This document shows, one piece after another, positions 1 to 5,676 of a DNA stretch of 5,676 nt; positions within the stretch are counted from its first letter, which is position 1, and each line of letters starts with the position of its first letter. The notes below the pieces were generated by a model that saw nothing but the letters and a program-made list of their open reading frames with translations, ran no database searches and was not told the DNA's origin. The stretch spans positions 1 through 5,676 of the forward strand of contig PMNP01000040.1 in assembly GCA_003161755.1 (NCBI GenBank), given 5' to 3'. The position numbers were made by a program, and so were the translations under genes. The DNA comes from Ignavibacteriota bacterium (GTDB lineage: Bacteria > Bacteroidota > UBA10030 > UBA6906).

Positions 1-2
1 GT

Positions 3-467
3 TCCTTTGATACGAACACCAAGATGAATCCGCCGCTGCGCACGGCCCCGGACATTGAGGCTGTCAAGGAAGGATTGAAGGATGGCACCATCGAAGTGAT
101 CGCCACGGATCATGCGCCCCACTCCTTTGATGAAAAGCAGGTGGAGTTTCAGGCAGCGCCGTTCGGCATCGTCGGTCTTGAGACCGCACTCGGTCTCGCA
201 GTGAATGAACTTGTACGAACAAACCTCCTTACGCTGGTACAACTCGTAGAAAAGTTCTCGTCGAACCCACGGCGCATCCTCGGTCTTCCTCCTCTCCGCA
301 TCGCGGTTGGAGAGAAGGCGAATCTTTCATTGTTCGACCCTTCCGTCGAATGGATTGTTGACCCGTTGCAGTTCAAGAGCATGTCGAAGAACACTCCGTT
401 CGGCGGAAGGAAACTCAGCGGCAAGGCCATCGGGGTAATAAATAACGGACAAGTATACTGGGCATAA
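3..467 (+). CDS. pyrC: Dihydroorotase, class I (PyrC), C-terminal part, 5' end cut by window edge
   Basis: Dihydroorotase interconverts N-carbamoyl-aspartate and dihydroorotate, the third step of de novo pyrimidine synthesis, in the cytoplasm. The frame is open from base 3 with no start needed; the ATG at 24 lies inside the conserved stretch DTNTKMNPPLR and is not the true start. About 154 codons remain, roughly the last third of a usual 420-430 residue protein. Visible family motifs are the substrate-binding NPPLR (33-47), the IATDHAPH block (99-122) whose Asp (108-110) is the conserved catalytic/metal-site Asp of the amidohydrolase barrel and whose final His (120-122) is also conserved, and FGIVGLETAL (165-194). 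The tail with NLSLFDP and NTPFGG is the usual C-terminal beta-sandwich region. The metal-binding HxH motif lies upstream, outside the window. The stop is TAA at 465-467. The assignment is secure; a catalytically dead paralogue is unlikely because the visible active-site residues are intact. Confidence 0.96.
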   Translation, partial: SFDTNTKMNPPLRTAPDIEAVKEGLKDGTIEVIATDHAPHSFDEKQVEFQAAPFGIVGLETALGLAVNELVRTNLLTLVQLVEKFSSNPRRILGLPPLRIAVGEKANLSLFDPSVEWIVDPLQFKSMSKNTPFGGRKLSGKAIGVINNGQVYWA

Positions 468-610
468 CCGCCCAGCGTTAGGCTTGGTTGTCCCTCTCGC
501 TGCTACTGCCCACTATCGTGGACGACTGCCCATTACATTGGTCGGTCTTTTTCTCCAATTTCCGCAAAAACCATCGGTTATCGACTAGTTCGTGCTGGCA
601 TACCGTTTGC

Positions 611-630
611 GTTTACCTCTAGCGGTAAAC
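611..630. repeat. Perfect inverted repeat, 7-bp arms, upstream of the lipoprotein gene
   Basis: GTTTACC (611-617) and GGTAAAC (624-630) are perfect reverse complements around a 6-base centre, TCTAGC. The element ends 9 bases before the GGAGG ribosome binding site, so it falls in the 5' untranslated region or at the promoter. It could be an operator half-site pair or a small mRNA hairpin. A 7-bp repeat with a short loop is expected by chance a few times in a window of this size; only its position makes it notable. Confidence 0.4.
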
Positions 631-639
631 AACGAACCT

Positions 640-644
640 GGAGG
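640..644 (+). promoter_or_regulatory. Ribosome binding site that fixes the lipoprotein start at 649
   Basis: GGAGG is followed by TGGA and then ATG at 649, a near-consensus Shine-Dalgarno with a slightly short 4-base spacer. It decides in favour of the ATG at 649 over the in-frame GTG at 592, whose extra 19 residues would place a charged, non-hydrophobic stretch before the signal peptide. Confidence 0.75.
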
Positions 645-648
645 TGGA

Positions 649-1434
649 ATGAAATACGGCAGTCTCCTGATTTGCGTAATCCTGGCATTGAACGGGTGCC
701 GGAACCATGCAGTGCAACCCGATACAACACCTCCCGGTGCGCCGACGGGGCTCTCCACCATAACGGGGGACAACTCGATCGAGCTCTTCTGGAATTCGAA
801 TCAGGAAAAGGATCTGTCCGGATATAATGTCTTTGTCAGCTCCTCATACGATGGGCGGTACGAGCTCATTGGGTCGACCAGGATCCCGCAGTATTTGGAT
901 AAGGGGGCAGTAAACGGGAATGTCTATTATTATGCCGTCACGGCATTTGATTTTGACGGGAACGAAAGTGAACTCAGCAAGGACGTGGCGTACGACATTC
1001 CCCGTCCCGAAGGAGTCAATGTCATTCTGGGCGACTACCGGCAGGATTCCCTGGTCGCAGGATATGATTTCTCCCGTTTTGCAGTTGTGCCATTTGACGA
1101 TGAATTCTCCGACATGTTTTTTGAAAATTATCAGGGAACGTACTATATGGATGTCAGGACTGATGCGGACATCCAGGACATGGGTCCGACCGCGTCCATC
1201 GATGACGTCACCACTGCTCCATCGAGTGGTTGGTCTCCGACCCATGATCTCACGTTGACATCGGGACATACATATGTCGTGTGGACATGGGACGATCATT
1301 TTGCAAAATTCCGGGTGACAAATCTCTCACCCTCACGAGTGGTCTTTGATTGGGTGTATCAGTCACGCCCCTCGACACCGCTTCTGCGGCAAGGCGGTCA
1401 CACGCGCCCCCAGGTGGTCATCGCCAGGCCTTGA
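649..1434 (+). CDS. Exported lipoprotein with fibronectin type III domain and aromatic-rich C-terminal domain
   Basis: This 261-residue protein is probably anchored to the envelope. A short signal peptide (one Lys, then hydrophobic residues 5-14) ends in the lipobox-like LNGC, making Cys17 the predicted lipidated residue. A fibronectin type III domain follows at about residues 26-115. It starts at DTTPPGAPTGL and keeps the core Trp48, Leu56 with Tyr59, the YYYAVTAFD strand (93-101) and DGNES (103-107). Residues about 121-240 form a second domain I cannot assign. It contains GDYRQDSLVAGYDFSR, a tyrosine- and acid-rich middle, and the motif HTYVVWTWDDHFAKFRV (around 207-223). This last motif resembles beta strands of HmuY-like or other beta-sandwich lipoproteins, but the resemblance is weak. 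The last 25 or so residues are basic and Pro/Arg-rich and look disordered. The stop is TGA at 1432-1434. The gene lies 181 nt after pyrC and 107 nt before the preferred start of the next gene. A role in ligand or surface binding is a guess from the FN3 fold. Confidence 0.88.
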   Translation: MKYGSLLICVILALNGCRNHAVQPDTTPPGAPTGLSTITGDNSIELFWNSNQEKDLSGYNVFVSSSYDGRYELIGSTRIPQYLDKGAVNGNVYYYAVTAFDFDGNESELSKDVAYDIPRPEGVNVILGDYRQDSLVAGYDFSRFAVVPFDDEFSDMFFENYQGTYYMDVRTDADIQDMGPTASIDDVTTAPSSGWSPTHDLTLTSGHTYVVWTWDDHFAKFRVTNLSPSRVVFDWVYQSRPSTPLLRQGGHTRPQVVIARP

Positions 1435-1541
1435 TGATTGTACGGTGCTGGGGGAGGGCAAACCTGTGAGGTGGATGGATGTAGATTGCTTTTATTCCCG
1501 CAATGGAGTATGTTGCCTACTCCTACGAAGCGGTGCCTCAC

Positions 1542-2012
1542 ATGAATTTCGTTGCGTGGATAACGTTCATCGCGGTGATGCGTTTGGGCCTTTTCTTTGC
1601 TCCTGGTCCGGCGACAGACGGACCCGCCGTTGTTCAAGCGAAACAAGCCAAGAGTGGAGGCGAATCGCGCGACCACTGCAAGGCGGTGTTTGACGCAGTC
1701 CGGATCGGGTTGTCGACCGGTGACGTCAATGCTTTTTCCAAACATCTCGCCGATCAGGTGCAGGTGAACCTTCGTGACGGCGAAAGCGGTTACTTTAGCG
1801 CTCACCAGGCCTTCTACCTTCTGGAAAACTACTTTCACACCTGCCGGCTCTCGAATCTGACATTCACGACAATTGGAGATTCAGACACGAGCCCCTTTGC
1901 AACGGGAGGGGCGGCGTTTGCCTACAAGGGAGGCCGTGAATACGTTCAGGTGTATGTTTCCCTCTCCCTCGCCGGCGATCGGTGGGTGATCTCCAGACTC
2001 AACATCTACTGA
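1542..2012 (+). CDS. Small exported DUF4783-like (NTF2-like fold) protein
   Basis: This 156-residue protein has a hydrophobic N-terminus (about residues 3-21, with one internal Arg), consistent with an atypical signal peptide or anchor. The domain at about 46-156 matches DUF4783 as I remember it. It has an N-terminal helix (KAVFDAVRIGLSTGDV), then SKHLADQVQVNL, then the conserved GESGYFS turn (80-86) leading into the helix AHQAFYLLENYF. The end is a set of strands closing with VYVSLSLAGDRWVISRLNIY. Proteins of this type are small secreted NTF2-like folds common in Bacteroidota and Ignavibacteriota, and their function is unknown. The start is uncertain. ATG 1542 places the hydrophobic segment directly after Met; an in-frame ATG at 1503 would add 13 non-hydrophobic residues, and ATG 1578 would cut into the hydrophobic segment. 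None has a good ribosome binding site. The stop (TGA, 2010-2012) is 15 nt before the kinase start, in the same reading frame, which suggests one transcript and perhaps coupled translation. Confidence 0.82.
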   Translation: MNFVAWITFIAVMRLGLFFAPGPATDGPAVVQAKQAKSGGESRDHCKAVFDAVRIGLSTGDVNAFSKHLADQVQVNLRDGESGYFSAHQAFYLLENYFHTCRLSNLTFTTIGDSDTSPFATGGAAFAYKGGREYVQVYVSLSLAGDRWVISRLNIY

Positions 2013-2027
2013 CTCATCTTCCACACG

Positions 2028-5000
2028 GTGACCCCTTTGTGGCTATCCACGAGAAAAGGCCCATATCCTCTGGCCGTTATCACCGTAGTACTCTCCGCAC
2101 TGCTCGGACTGACCTACCTTACCGAATCGATCATTGTCAGCGTTAATGAGGACAGCTTCCAAAACGCCATCGATAAACGATGTGTCGAATATCTCCAGGC
2201 GGCCCAGAAGGAATTTGTTGCTGTTCAGGAAGACACGAGAAGTGCCGCCGTGAAGGCTGCGAATCATCCTGGCGTACTCAGATTTCTTACCGGCGCAGAT
2301 ACCAGTGAGGCATCCCTGTTCGATGTCGTTGTCAGTATGGCAAGAGACATGGATGTCGGACTCGAGGTGTACGACCGGCATGGTTCTCTTGCTGCATGGG
2401 AAGGACGAAGCGGAGTCTCTCATGCGAGCGAAGTCCGTGCAGCGCTCGAGGGAGCAGTGACGTCCTATGTCAATCGGAATGCGATTACGTCACAACTGTT
2501 TGTCTTCGTTCCAGTACGAGGCCATGATACAATCGTTGGCGCTGTACTCGTGAGGCAAACGGTCGACATGAACTACCCGCTGAACAACCAGTACATCCAG
2601 CATGAGGGCCTGACCAAGGTACTCTCACGTCGCCTCGGCGTTAACGTGGAATTTGATTTTTCCCCGGGAGCCGGGCTCCGCAAAGACGGACGTTATGCTG
2701 CAGCACTGCTGTTCGGGATCGACAGCGCGAAAGTGGGATCGGTCAGCATCCTGCGGCCGCCGAGGGCGGCGTATTTCGATAGTATTGTTGCGCCGTATCA
2801 TGTCATAGAATCGCTTCTGCTTTTGGCGATTCTTGGTGTTGTTGCCGCCACACTCTGGCGCATGCTTGCCAAAAAGACTCTGCGTCCGGCAATCCGTTTG
2901 ATGGGTGGCATCGCGTTGATTTGGGGAGTACGCTATGCGCTGCTTTGGATCGATATCTCATCTGTCCTTCCCTCGTTGACGTTGTTTGACCCGTCGCTTT
3001 TTGCCTCCCAGTTCGGCTTTGGCATCGCCAGGTCGTCAGGCGAGCTGACGATCAGTGTGCTGGCGCTTGTCTGCACAGGTCTTCTTTGCATTACCGTGAT
3101 CGAGGAACAGCGGAGTTTGGGAGGCGGGCCACTACGCTTGTTCTTGCGCAGTTCCGTGTTGCGCGTTCTGGCTTCTCTCGCGGCAATAGTCGTCCTGTTC
3201 TGGCTTTTCTATGGATTTGCGGCCGTGGTACATAGCGTTGTGTATGATTCAACTATCCGGTTTGCCGATCAGCAAGAGATCTTTCCTTCGATGGAACTCG
3301 CCGTCATCACCATCGACATGATGACGACTGCATCGTGCCTCATGGTAGTGGGGATTGGGACGGTGTGGTTTGTTCTACAATGTCTTTCCGCAGGTCCGGT
3401 GGTGAGGATCCAGGGATGGATTGGCGCTGCCGCATTGCTTAGTGTTGTCGCCTGCCTCTTTGGCTTTGTTCTGGAAACGCCGGTAATTCCTATTGTTATT
3501 CGCGTGGCGTTCGGAGTGTTCGTTATGTTGGCTCTTGTTCTGGTGAGCCGCCGACCGGGAGAAGTACAATGGAAGATCGATGGACCTACCTCGATGTTTA
3601 TTCTCGTTGCCGCTGTGGCACTGTATTATCCACTTCTCGACAAGTACGTTCAGGAAAAAGACCGCGACAGGGTGGAGTCATTTGCGGAGCAGGTCAGCAG
3701 GCCCGCTGATAGCTGGCTGACCTTCGTTGTCAACGAAGGTCTTCATGATTTTTCCTCGGATGAAACGGTCGAAGCGCTCCTGAGCGATGATGAACAGGAA
3801 GTGGCCCGGATAGCATTCGTCCGATGGGCGCAGAGTCTTGCCTGCAAAGAGGGTTACGCCTCCATGTTCTCCGTCTCCGATACCGCGGGAAAGGTGTTGA
3901 GCCGCTTCTTCATCGGAGGTCAAATCCAGAATGCGATGCGCGCCGATACCAATGGGCTTGTTGCCGACGGACCCAGAGTGGACGTGTTGCATGTCGGCGC
4001 CGGACTGACAGCCCTCGATGTCTATTCCGGGACCACGCCGATTCTGACCTATGACGGCAGAATCATCGGGTACGGCAAGGTGCTCGTTGCGGCGGGCCGT
4101 CAGACACTCTTCCGGGGAGAGAATCCCCGGCTACTCCGCAGCGCAGAAGCGGAGGATCTTGAGTCCTTTTACCGACCGATCTCGATTTCTGAATTCCGCG
4201 GCGGAGTGCTTTATACTACCACGAATTTATCTCTTCCAATTCATTACCGCATTCCGGCAGCGGCTGAACGTGAGCTGGCGAATCCGTCAGCCACGTCCGC
4301 GTGGGTCGAGGAGCAAATCAACAGTCGGACCTATGAGACATACTATTTCCGGCGAGCGGGAAGTACTGCAATCGTTGCTCTCGGTCTTGCAAAGCCCGGC
4401 CCGCGGTGGTACGTCGTAGGCTTGGTAAAGATTTTGAGTTTTACCACCCTGCTCTTCCTCGTTGTCATCGCAGTCATTCTTCTCCTACGACTTTCGCGTC
4501 ATAAACCCGTTCTCCCGTCGTTTCGTGAGCGGCTTCTCGCCGCCCTCCTTGTGACGGCCGTGGTCCCTTTGATCCTGATAGCCCTCTACGGGAAGTTTCT
4601 TGCACGAGAGGGAGTCCTTGCAAACATCTCATCCCGTCTGAGCGATTATACGTTGTCTGTCACACAAAATGTTCCCGAACAGGCTGATTCTCTCCTCCAT
4701 ATCGGTGCGGCCGTTCCGTTTGCCATGACCGATGAGATCGCTACCGACGTTGGAACGGATTTCAATATCTTTGTCAATAACACTCTCGCGCTTACCAGCA
4801 GACCCGAATTATTTGAAGCTGGTATTATCGACCGGAGGATCAGCGGCCGGGCGTATGACAATGTTGTGTTGCGCGGCCGACGGTTCTATATGGAAACCGA
4901 ACGGATTGGCGAGTATGAGTATGCCGTGGGCTATAGACCAATTCTCGACAGTGAAGGGTCCATAGCATCAATTGTGTCTGTCCCAACGCTGTTCCGCCAG

Positions 5001-5676
5001 GATGAGCTCGATGCTGAAGTCTCCGGCCGCAACGTTTTCGTCATTGGGATCTACCTGGTAGTGTTCGTAGCCATCCTGTTTATTGCCGGGATCTTTGCCA
5101 ACCGAATCGCAGCGCCTATCCATCGTCTTACTGAAGCCACGCGTCGGGTCGCAGGCGGAAACCTCGACGTCGATCTCGGCAATGTCGCTGCCGACGGTGA
5201 GATCGGCGAACTTGTGCGATCGTTCGAAAGCATGACCGGGGATCTCAAACGCAGCCGGCAAGAACTCATCCATGCCGAACGCGAACTTGCGTGGAGGGAA
5301 ATGGCCCGACAGGTTGCCCATGAAATCAAAAATCCGCTCACCCCCATGAAACTGGCGGTGCAGCATCTGCGGATGGTATTCCGGGAAGGCGGAACCGATT
5401 TCAAGCAGGTGCTCGAGGAAGTCACCCAAACACTCCTCAACCAGATCGACACGCTGAGCCGCATCGCCTCGGAGTTTTCGCACTTTGCCCGGATGCCCCA
5501 CCCTGATCTGATACCATGCAATGCGTCGGAAATTCTTCGCGAAGCTGTACAGCTTTTTGATCGTGAGGGAAGGGTGCACTTTCTGGTGCATCTTGATGAA
5601 TCCCTTCCTCTTGTCATGGCGGACAAAGACGAACTCAGACGTGCATTCGTCAACATCCTTCGCAATGCTGTCCAGG
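2028..5676 (+). CDS. Giant multi-sensor membrane histidine kinase (NtrY-like core), 3' end cut by window edge
   Basis: This is a predicted inner-membrane sensor kinase that would autophosphorylate on His and pass phosphate to an unseen response regulator. The frame is open without a stop for at least 1216 codons. By eye there are 12 membrane segments, near residues 13-32, 262-282, 292-308, 340-357, 380-402, 430-450, 465-482, 486-506, 523-541, 798-822, 836-856 and 1003-1023. Cytoplasmic loops are rich in Arg/Lys, supporting this topology. Three extracytoplasmic regions result: 33-261 (PAS/Cache-like strands LEVYDRHGSL and FVFVPVRGHDTIVGAVLV), about 542-797, and about 857-1002 (FNIFVNNTLALTSRPELFEAG). 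HAMP spans about 1024-1076 (Pro1030), and HisKA has the H-box HEIKNPLTPMKL with phospho-acceptor His1098. The N-box begins with Asn1209 and Asn1213 (NILRNA); the G and F boxes lie beyond the window. The start is GTG 2028, chosen because STRK then precedes the first membrane segment. TTG 2037 is possible; the first ATG (2337) would delete that segment. No Shine-Dalgarno is visible. Similar large kinases are known to me from Bacteroidota/Ignavibacteriota, but no ligand. Confidence 0.92.
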   Translation, partial: MTPLWLSTRKGPYPLAVITVVLSALLGLTYLTESIIVSVNEDSFQNAIDKRCVEYLQAAQKEFVAVQEDTRSAAVKAANHPGVLRFLTGADTSEASLFDVVVSMARDMDVGLEVYDRHGSLAAWEGRSGVSHASEVRAALEGAVTSYVNRNAITSQLFVFVPVRGHDTIVGAVLVRQTVDMNYPLNNQYIQHEGLTKVLSRRLGVNVEFDFSPGAGLRKDGRYAAALLFGIDSAKVGSVSILRPPRAAYFDSIVAPYHVIESLLLLAILGVVAATLWRMLAKKTLRPAIRLMGGIALIWGVRYALLWIDISSVLPSLTLFDPSLFASQFGFGIARSSGELTISVLALVCTGLLCITVIEEQRSLGGGPLRLFLRSSVLRVLASLAAIVVLFWLFYGFAAVVHSVVYDSTIRFADQQEIFPSMELAVITIDMMTTASCLMVVGIGTVWFVLQCLSAGPVVRIQGWIGAAALLSVVACLFGFVLETPVIPIVIRVAFGVFVMLALVLVSRRPGEVQWKIDGPTSMFILVAAVALYYPLLDKYVQEKDRDRVESFAEQVSRPADSWLTFVVNEGLHDFSSDETVEALLSDDEQEVARIAFVRWAQSLACKEGYASMFSVSDTAGKVLSRFFIGGQIQNAMRADTNGLVADGPRVDVLHVGAGLTALDVYSGTTPILTYDGRIIGYGKVLVAAGRQTLFRGENPRLLRSAEAEDLESFYRPISISEFRGGVLYTTTNLSLPIHYRIPAAAERELANPSATSAWVEEQINSRTYETYYFRRAGSTAIVALGLAKPGPRWYVVGLVKILSFTTLLFLVVIAVILLLRLSRHKPVLPSFRERLLAALLVTAVVPLILIALYGKFLAREGVLANISSRLSDYTLSVTQNVPEQADSLLHIGAAVPFAMTDEIATDVGTDFNIFVNNTLALTSRPELFEAGIIDRRISGRAYDNVVLRGRRFYMETERIGEYEYAVGYRPILDSEGSIASIVSVPTLFRQDELDAEVSGRNVFVIGIYLVVFVAILFIAGIFANRIAAPIHRLTEATRRVAGGNLDVDLGNVAADGEIGELVRSFESMTGDLKRSRQELIHAERELAWREMARQVAHEIKNPLTPMKLAVQHLRMVFREGGTDFKQVLEEVTQTLLNQIDTLSRIASEFSHFARMPHPDLIPCNASEILREAVQLFDREGRVHFLVHLDESLPLVMADKDELRRAFVNILRNAVQ
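3719..3741. repeat. Perfect inverted repeat, 11-bp arms and one central base, inside the kinase gene
   Basis: GACCTTCGTTG (3719-3729) and CAACGAAGGTC (3731-3741) are exact reverse complements around T3730. The pairing stops at T3718/T3742. The element lies in codons 564-572 of the kinase, at the start of its second extracytoplasmic region. Five T residues follow at 3749-3753, after a 7-base gap, so a hairpin here only loosely resembles an intrinsic terminator. By a uniform-base estimate a perfect 11-bp repeat with a loop under about ten bases is expected roughly 0.01-0.02 times in this length. Function is unknown; an operator site, mRNA hairpin or coincidence of coding are all open. Confidence 0.6.
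4112..4130. repeat. GC-rich inverted repeat, 7-bp arms, inside the kinase gene
   Basis: CCGGGGA (4112-4118) and TCCCCGG (4124-4130) pair perfectly around GAGAA. A second, weaker pair follows directly: CTCCGC (4134-4139) with GCGGAG (4149-4154). Both are within the coding sequence of the second sensor region. Repeats of this size are expected by chance, so I record them as structure seen, without a function. Confidence 0.3.

Larger units (their letters stand above)
468..648. other. Intergenic region between pyrC and the lipoprotein gene
   Basis: This 181-nt gap is the longest non-coding stretch in the window and is the most likely place for a promoter of the downstream genes. I see no convincing -35/-10 pair of the sigma-70 or Bacteroidota type. 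A weak imperfect hairpin overlaps the pyrC stop (AACCGCC at 466-472 against GGC and GGTT at 481-489, two bases bulged) but lacks a following T-run, so I do not call it a terminator. An octamer ACTGCCCA occurs twice, at 505-512 and 525-532, exactly 20 bp apart. The perfect inverted repeat at 611-630 and the ribosome binding site are listed separately. Confidence 0.6.

Noticed and set aside
173..186. CGGTCT/AGACCG inverted repeat within pyrC
   Set aside because: Six-bp arms with a 2-base loop inside a conserved coding segment; expected by chance and explained by the encoded protein.
466..489. Possible terminator hairpin at the pyrC stop codon
   Set aside because: The stem is imperfect with a two-base bulge and an 8-base loop, and the next bases are not T-rich; the nearest T-run is about 60 bases away.
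592..648. In-frame GTG start at 592 extending the lipoprotein by 19 residues
   Set aside because: The extension is not conserved-looking, spoils the signal peptide, covers the inverted repeat at 611-630, and has no ribosome binding site, whereas ATG 649 has GGAGG just upstream.
1204..1211. TGACGTCA palindrome, present again near 1720
   Set aside because: Both copies are inside coding sequence, the 8-bp palindrome is short enough to recur by chance, and no surrounding sequence is shared.
844..1299. Antisense 151-codon frame opposite the lipoprotein gene, and a + strand 112-codon frame at 920-1258
   Set aside because: Both are out-of-frame readings of a sequence whose FN3 frame is clear; neither shows motifs or a ribosome binding site.
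2010..2030. Stop-codon readthrough fusing the DUF4783 protein to the kinase, since both are in the same frame
   Set aside because: The in-frame arrangement has a one-in-three chance, TGA is a normal stop here (also used by the lipoprotein gene), and the kinase has its own plausible GTG start before its first membrane segment.
4968..5665. Two long antisense reading frames (about 204-207 codons) opposite the HAMP/HisKA region
   Set aside because: They overlap each other and lie entirely opposite a strongly supported kinase frame with recognisable motifs; their translations show no domain and look like low-complexity shadows.

Overview
The window reads as chromosomal sequence from a bacterium of the Bacteroidota/Chlorobiota/Ignavibacteriota (FCB) group. 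This is inferred from protein content: a DUF4783-type NTF2-like secreted protein, a lipoprotein with a fibronectin type III domain and an aromatic-rich C-terminal domain, and a very large multi-sensor histidine kinase with an NtrY-like H-box. No rRNA or other phylogenetic marker is present. GC content looks moderate (slightly above 50% by eye). All four genes lie on the + strand.

Layout: (1) 3-467 is the C-terminal part of a class I dihydroorotase (pyrC), cut by the left edge. (2) 468-648 is a non-coding gap with a 7-bp inverted repeat (611-630) and a good ribosome binding site (640-644). (3) 649-1434 encodes a lipoprotein with one FN3 domain and an unassigned C-terminal domain. (4) 1435-1541 has no convincing signal. 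(5) 1542-2012 (possibly from 1503) encodes a small exported DUF4783-like protein. (6) 2028-5676 is one uninterrupted reading frame of at least 1216 codons that runs off the right edge. It encodes a sensor histidine kinase that I predict to have 12 membrane segments and three separate extracytoplasmic sensor regions, followed by HAMP, HisKA (H1098) and the start of the ATPase domain (N-box, N1213).

The housekeeping gene pyrC is probably separate from what follows. The lipoprotein, the DUF4783 protein and the kinase are closely spaced (107 or 68 nt, then 15 nt) with no obvious terminator between them. They may form an envelope-sensing operon in which the two small exported proteins act in the compartment the kinase monitors; that link is inferred from position only. 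The C-terminal kinase boxes, and perhaps a response regulator, would lie beyond the right edge. The most unusual DNA element is a perfect inverted repeat with 11-bp arms around one central base at 3719-3741, inside the kinase gene.
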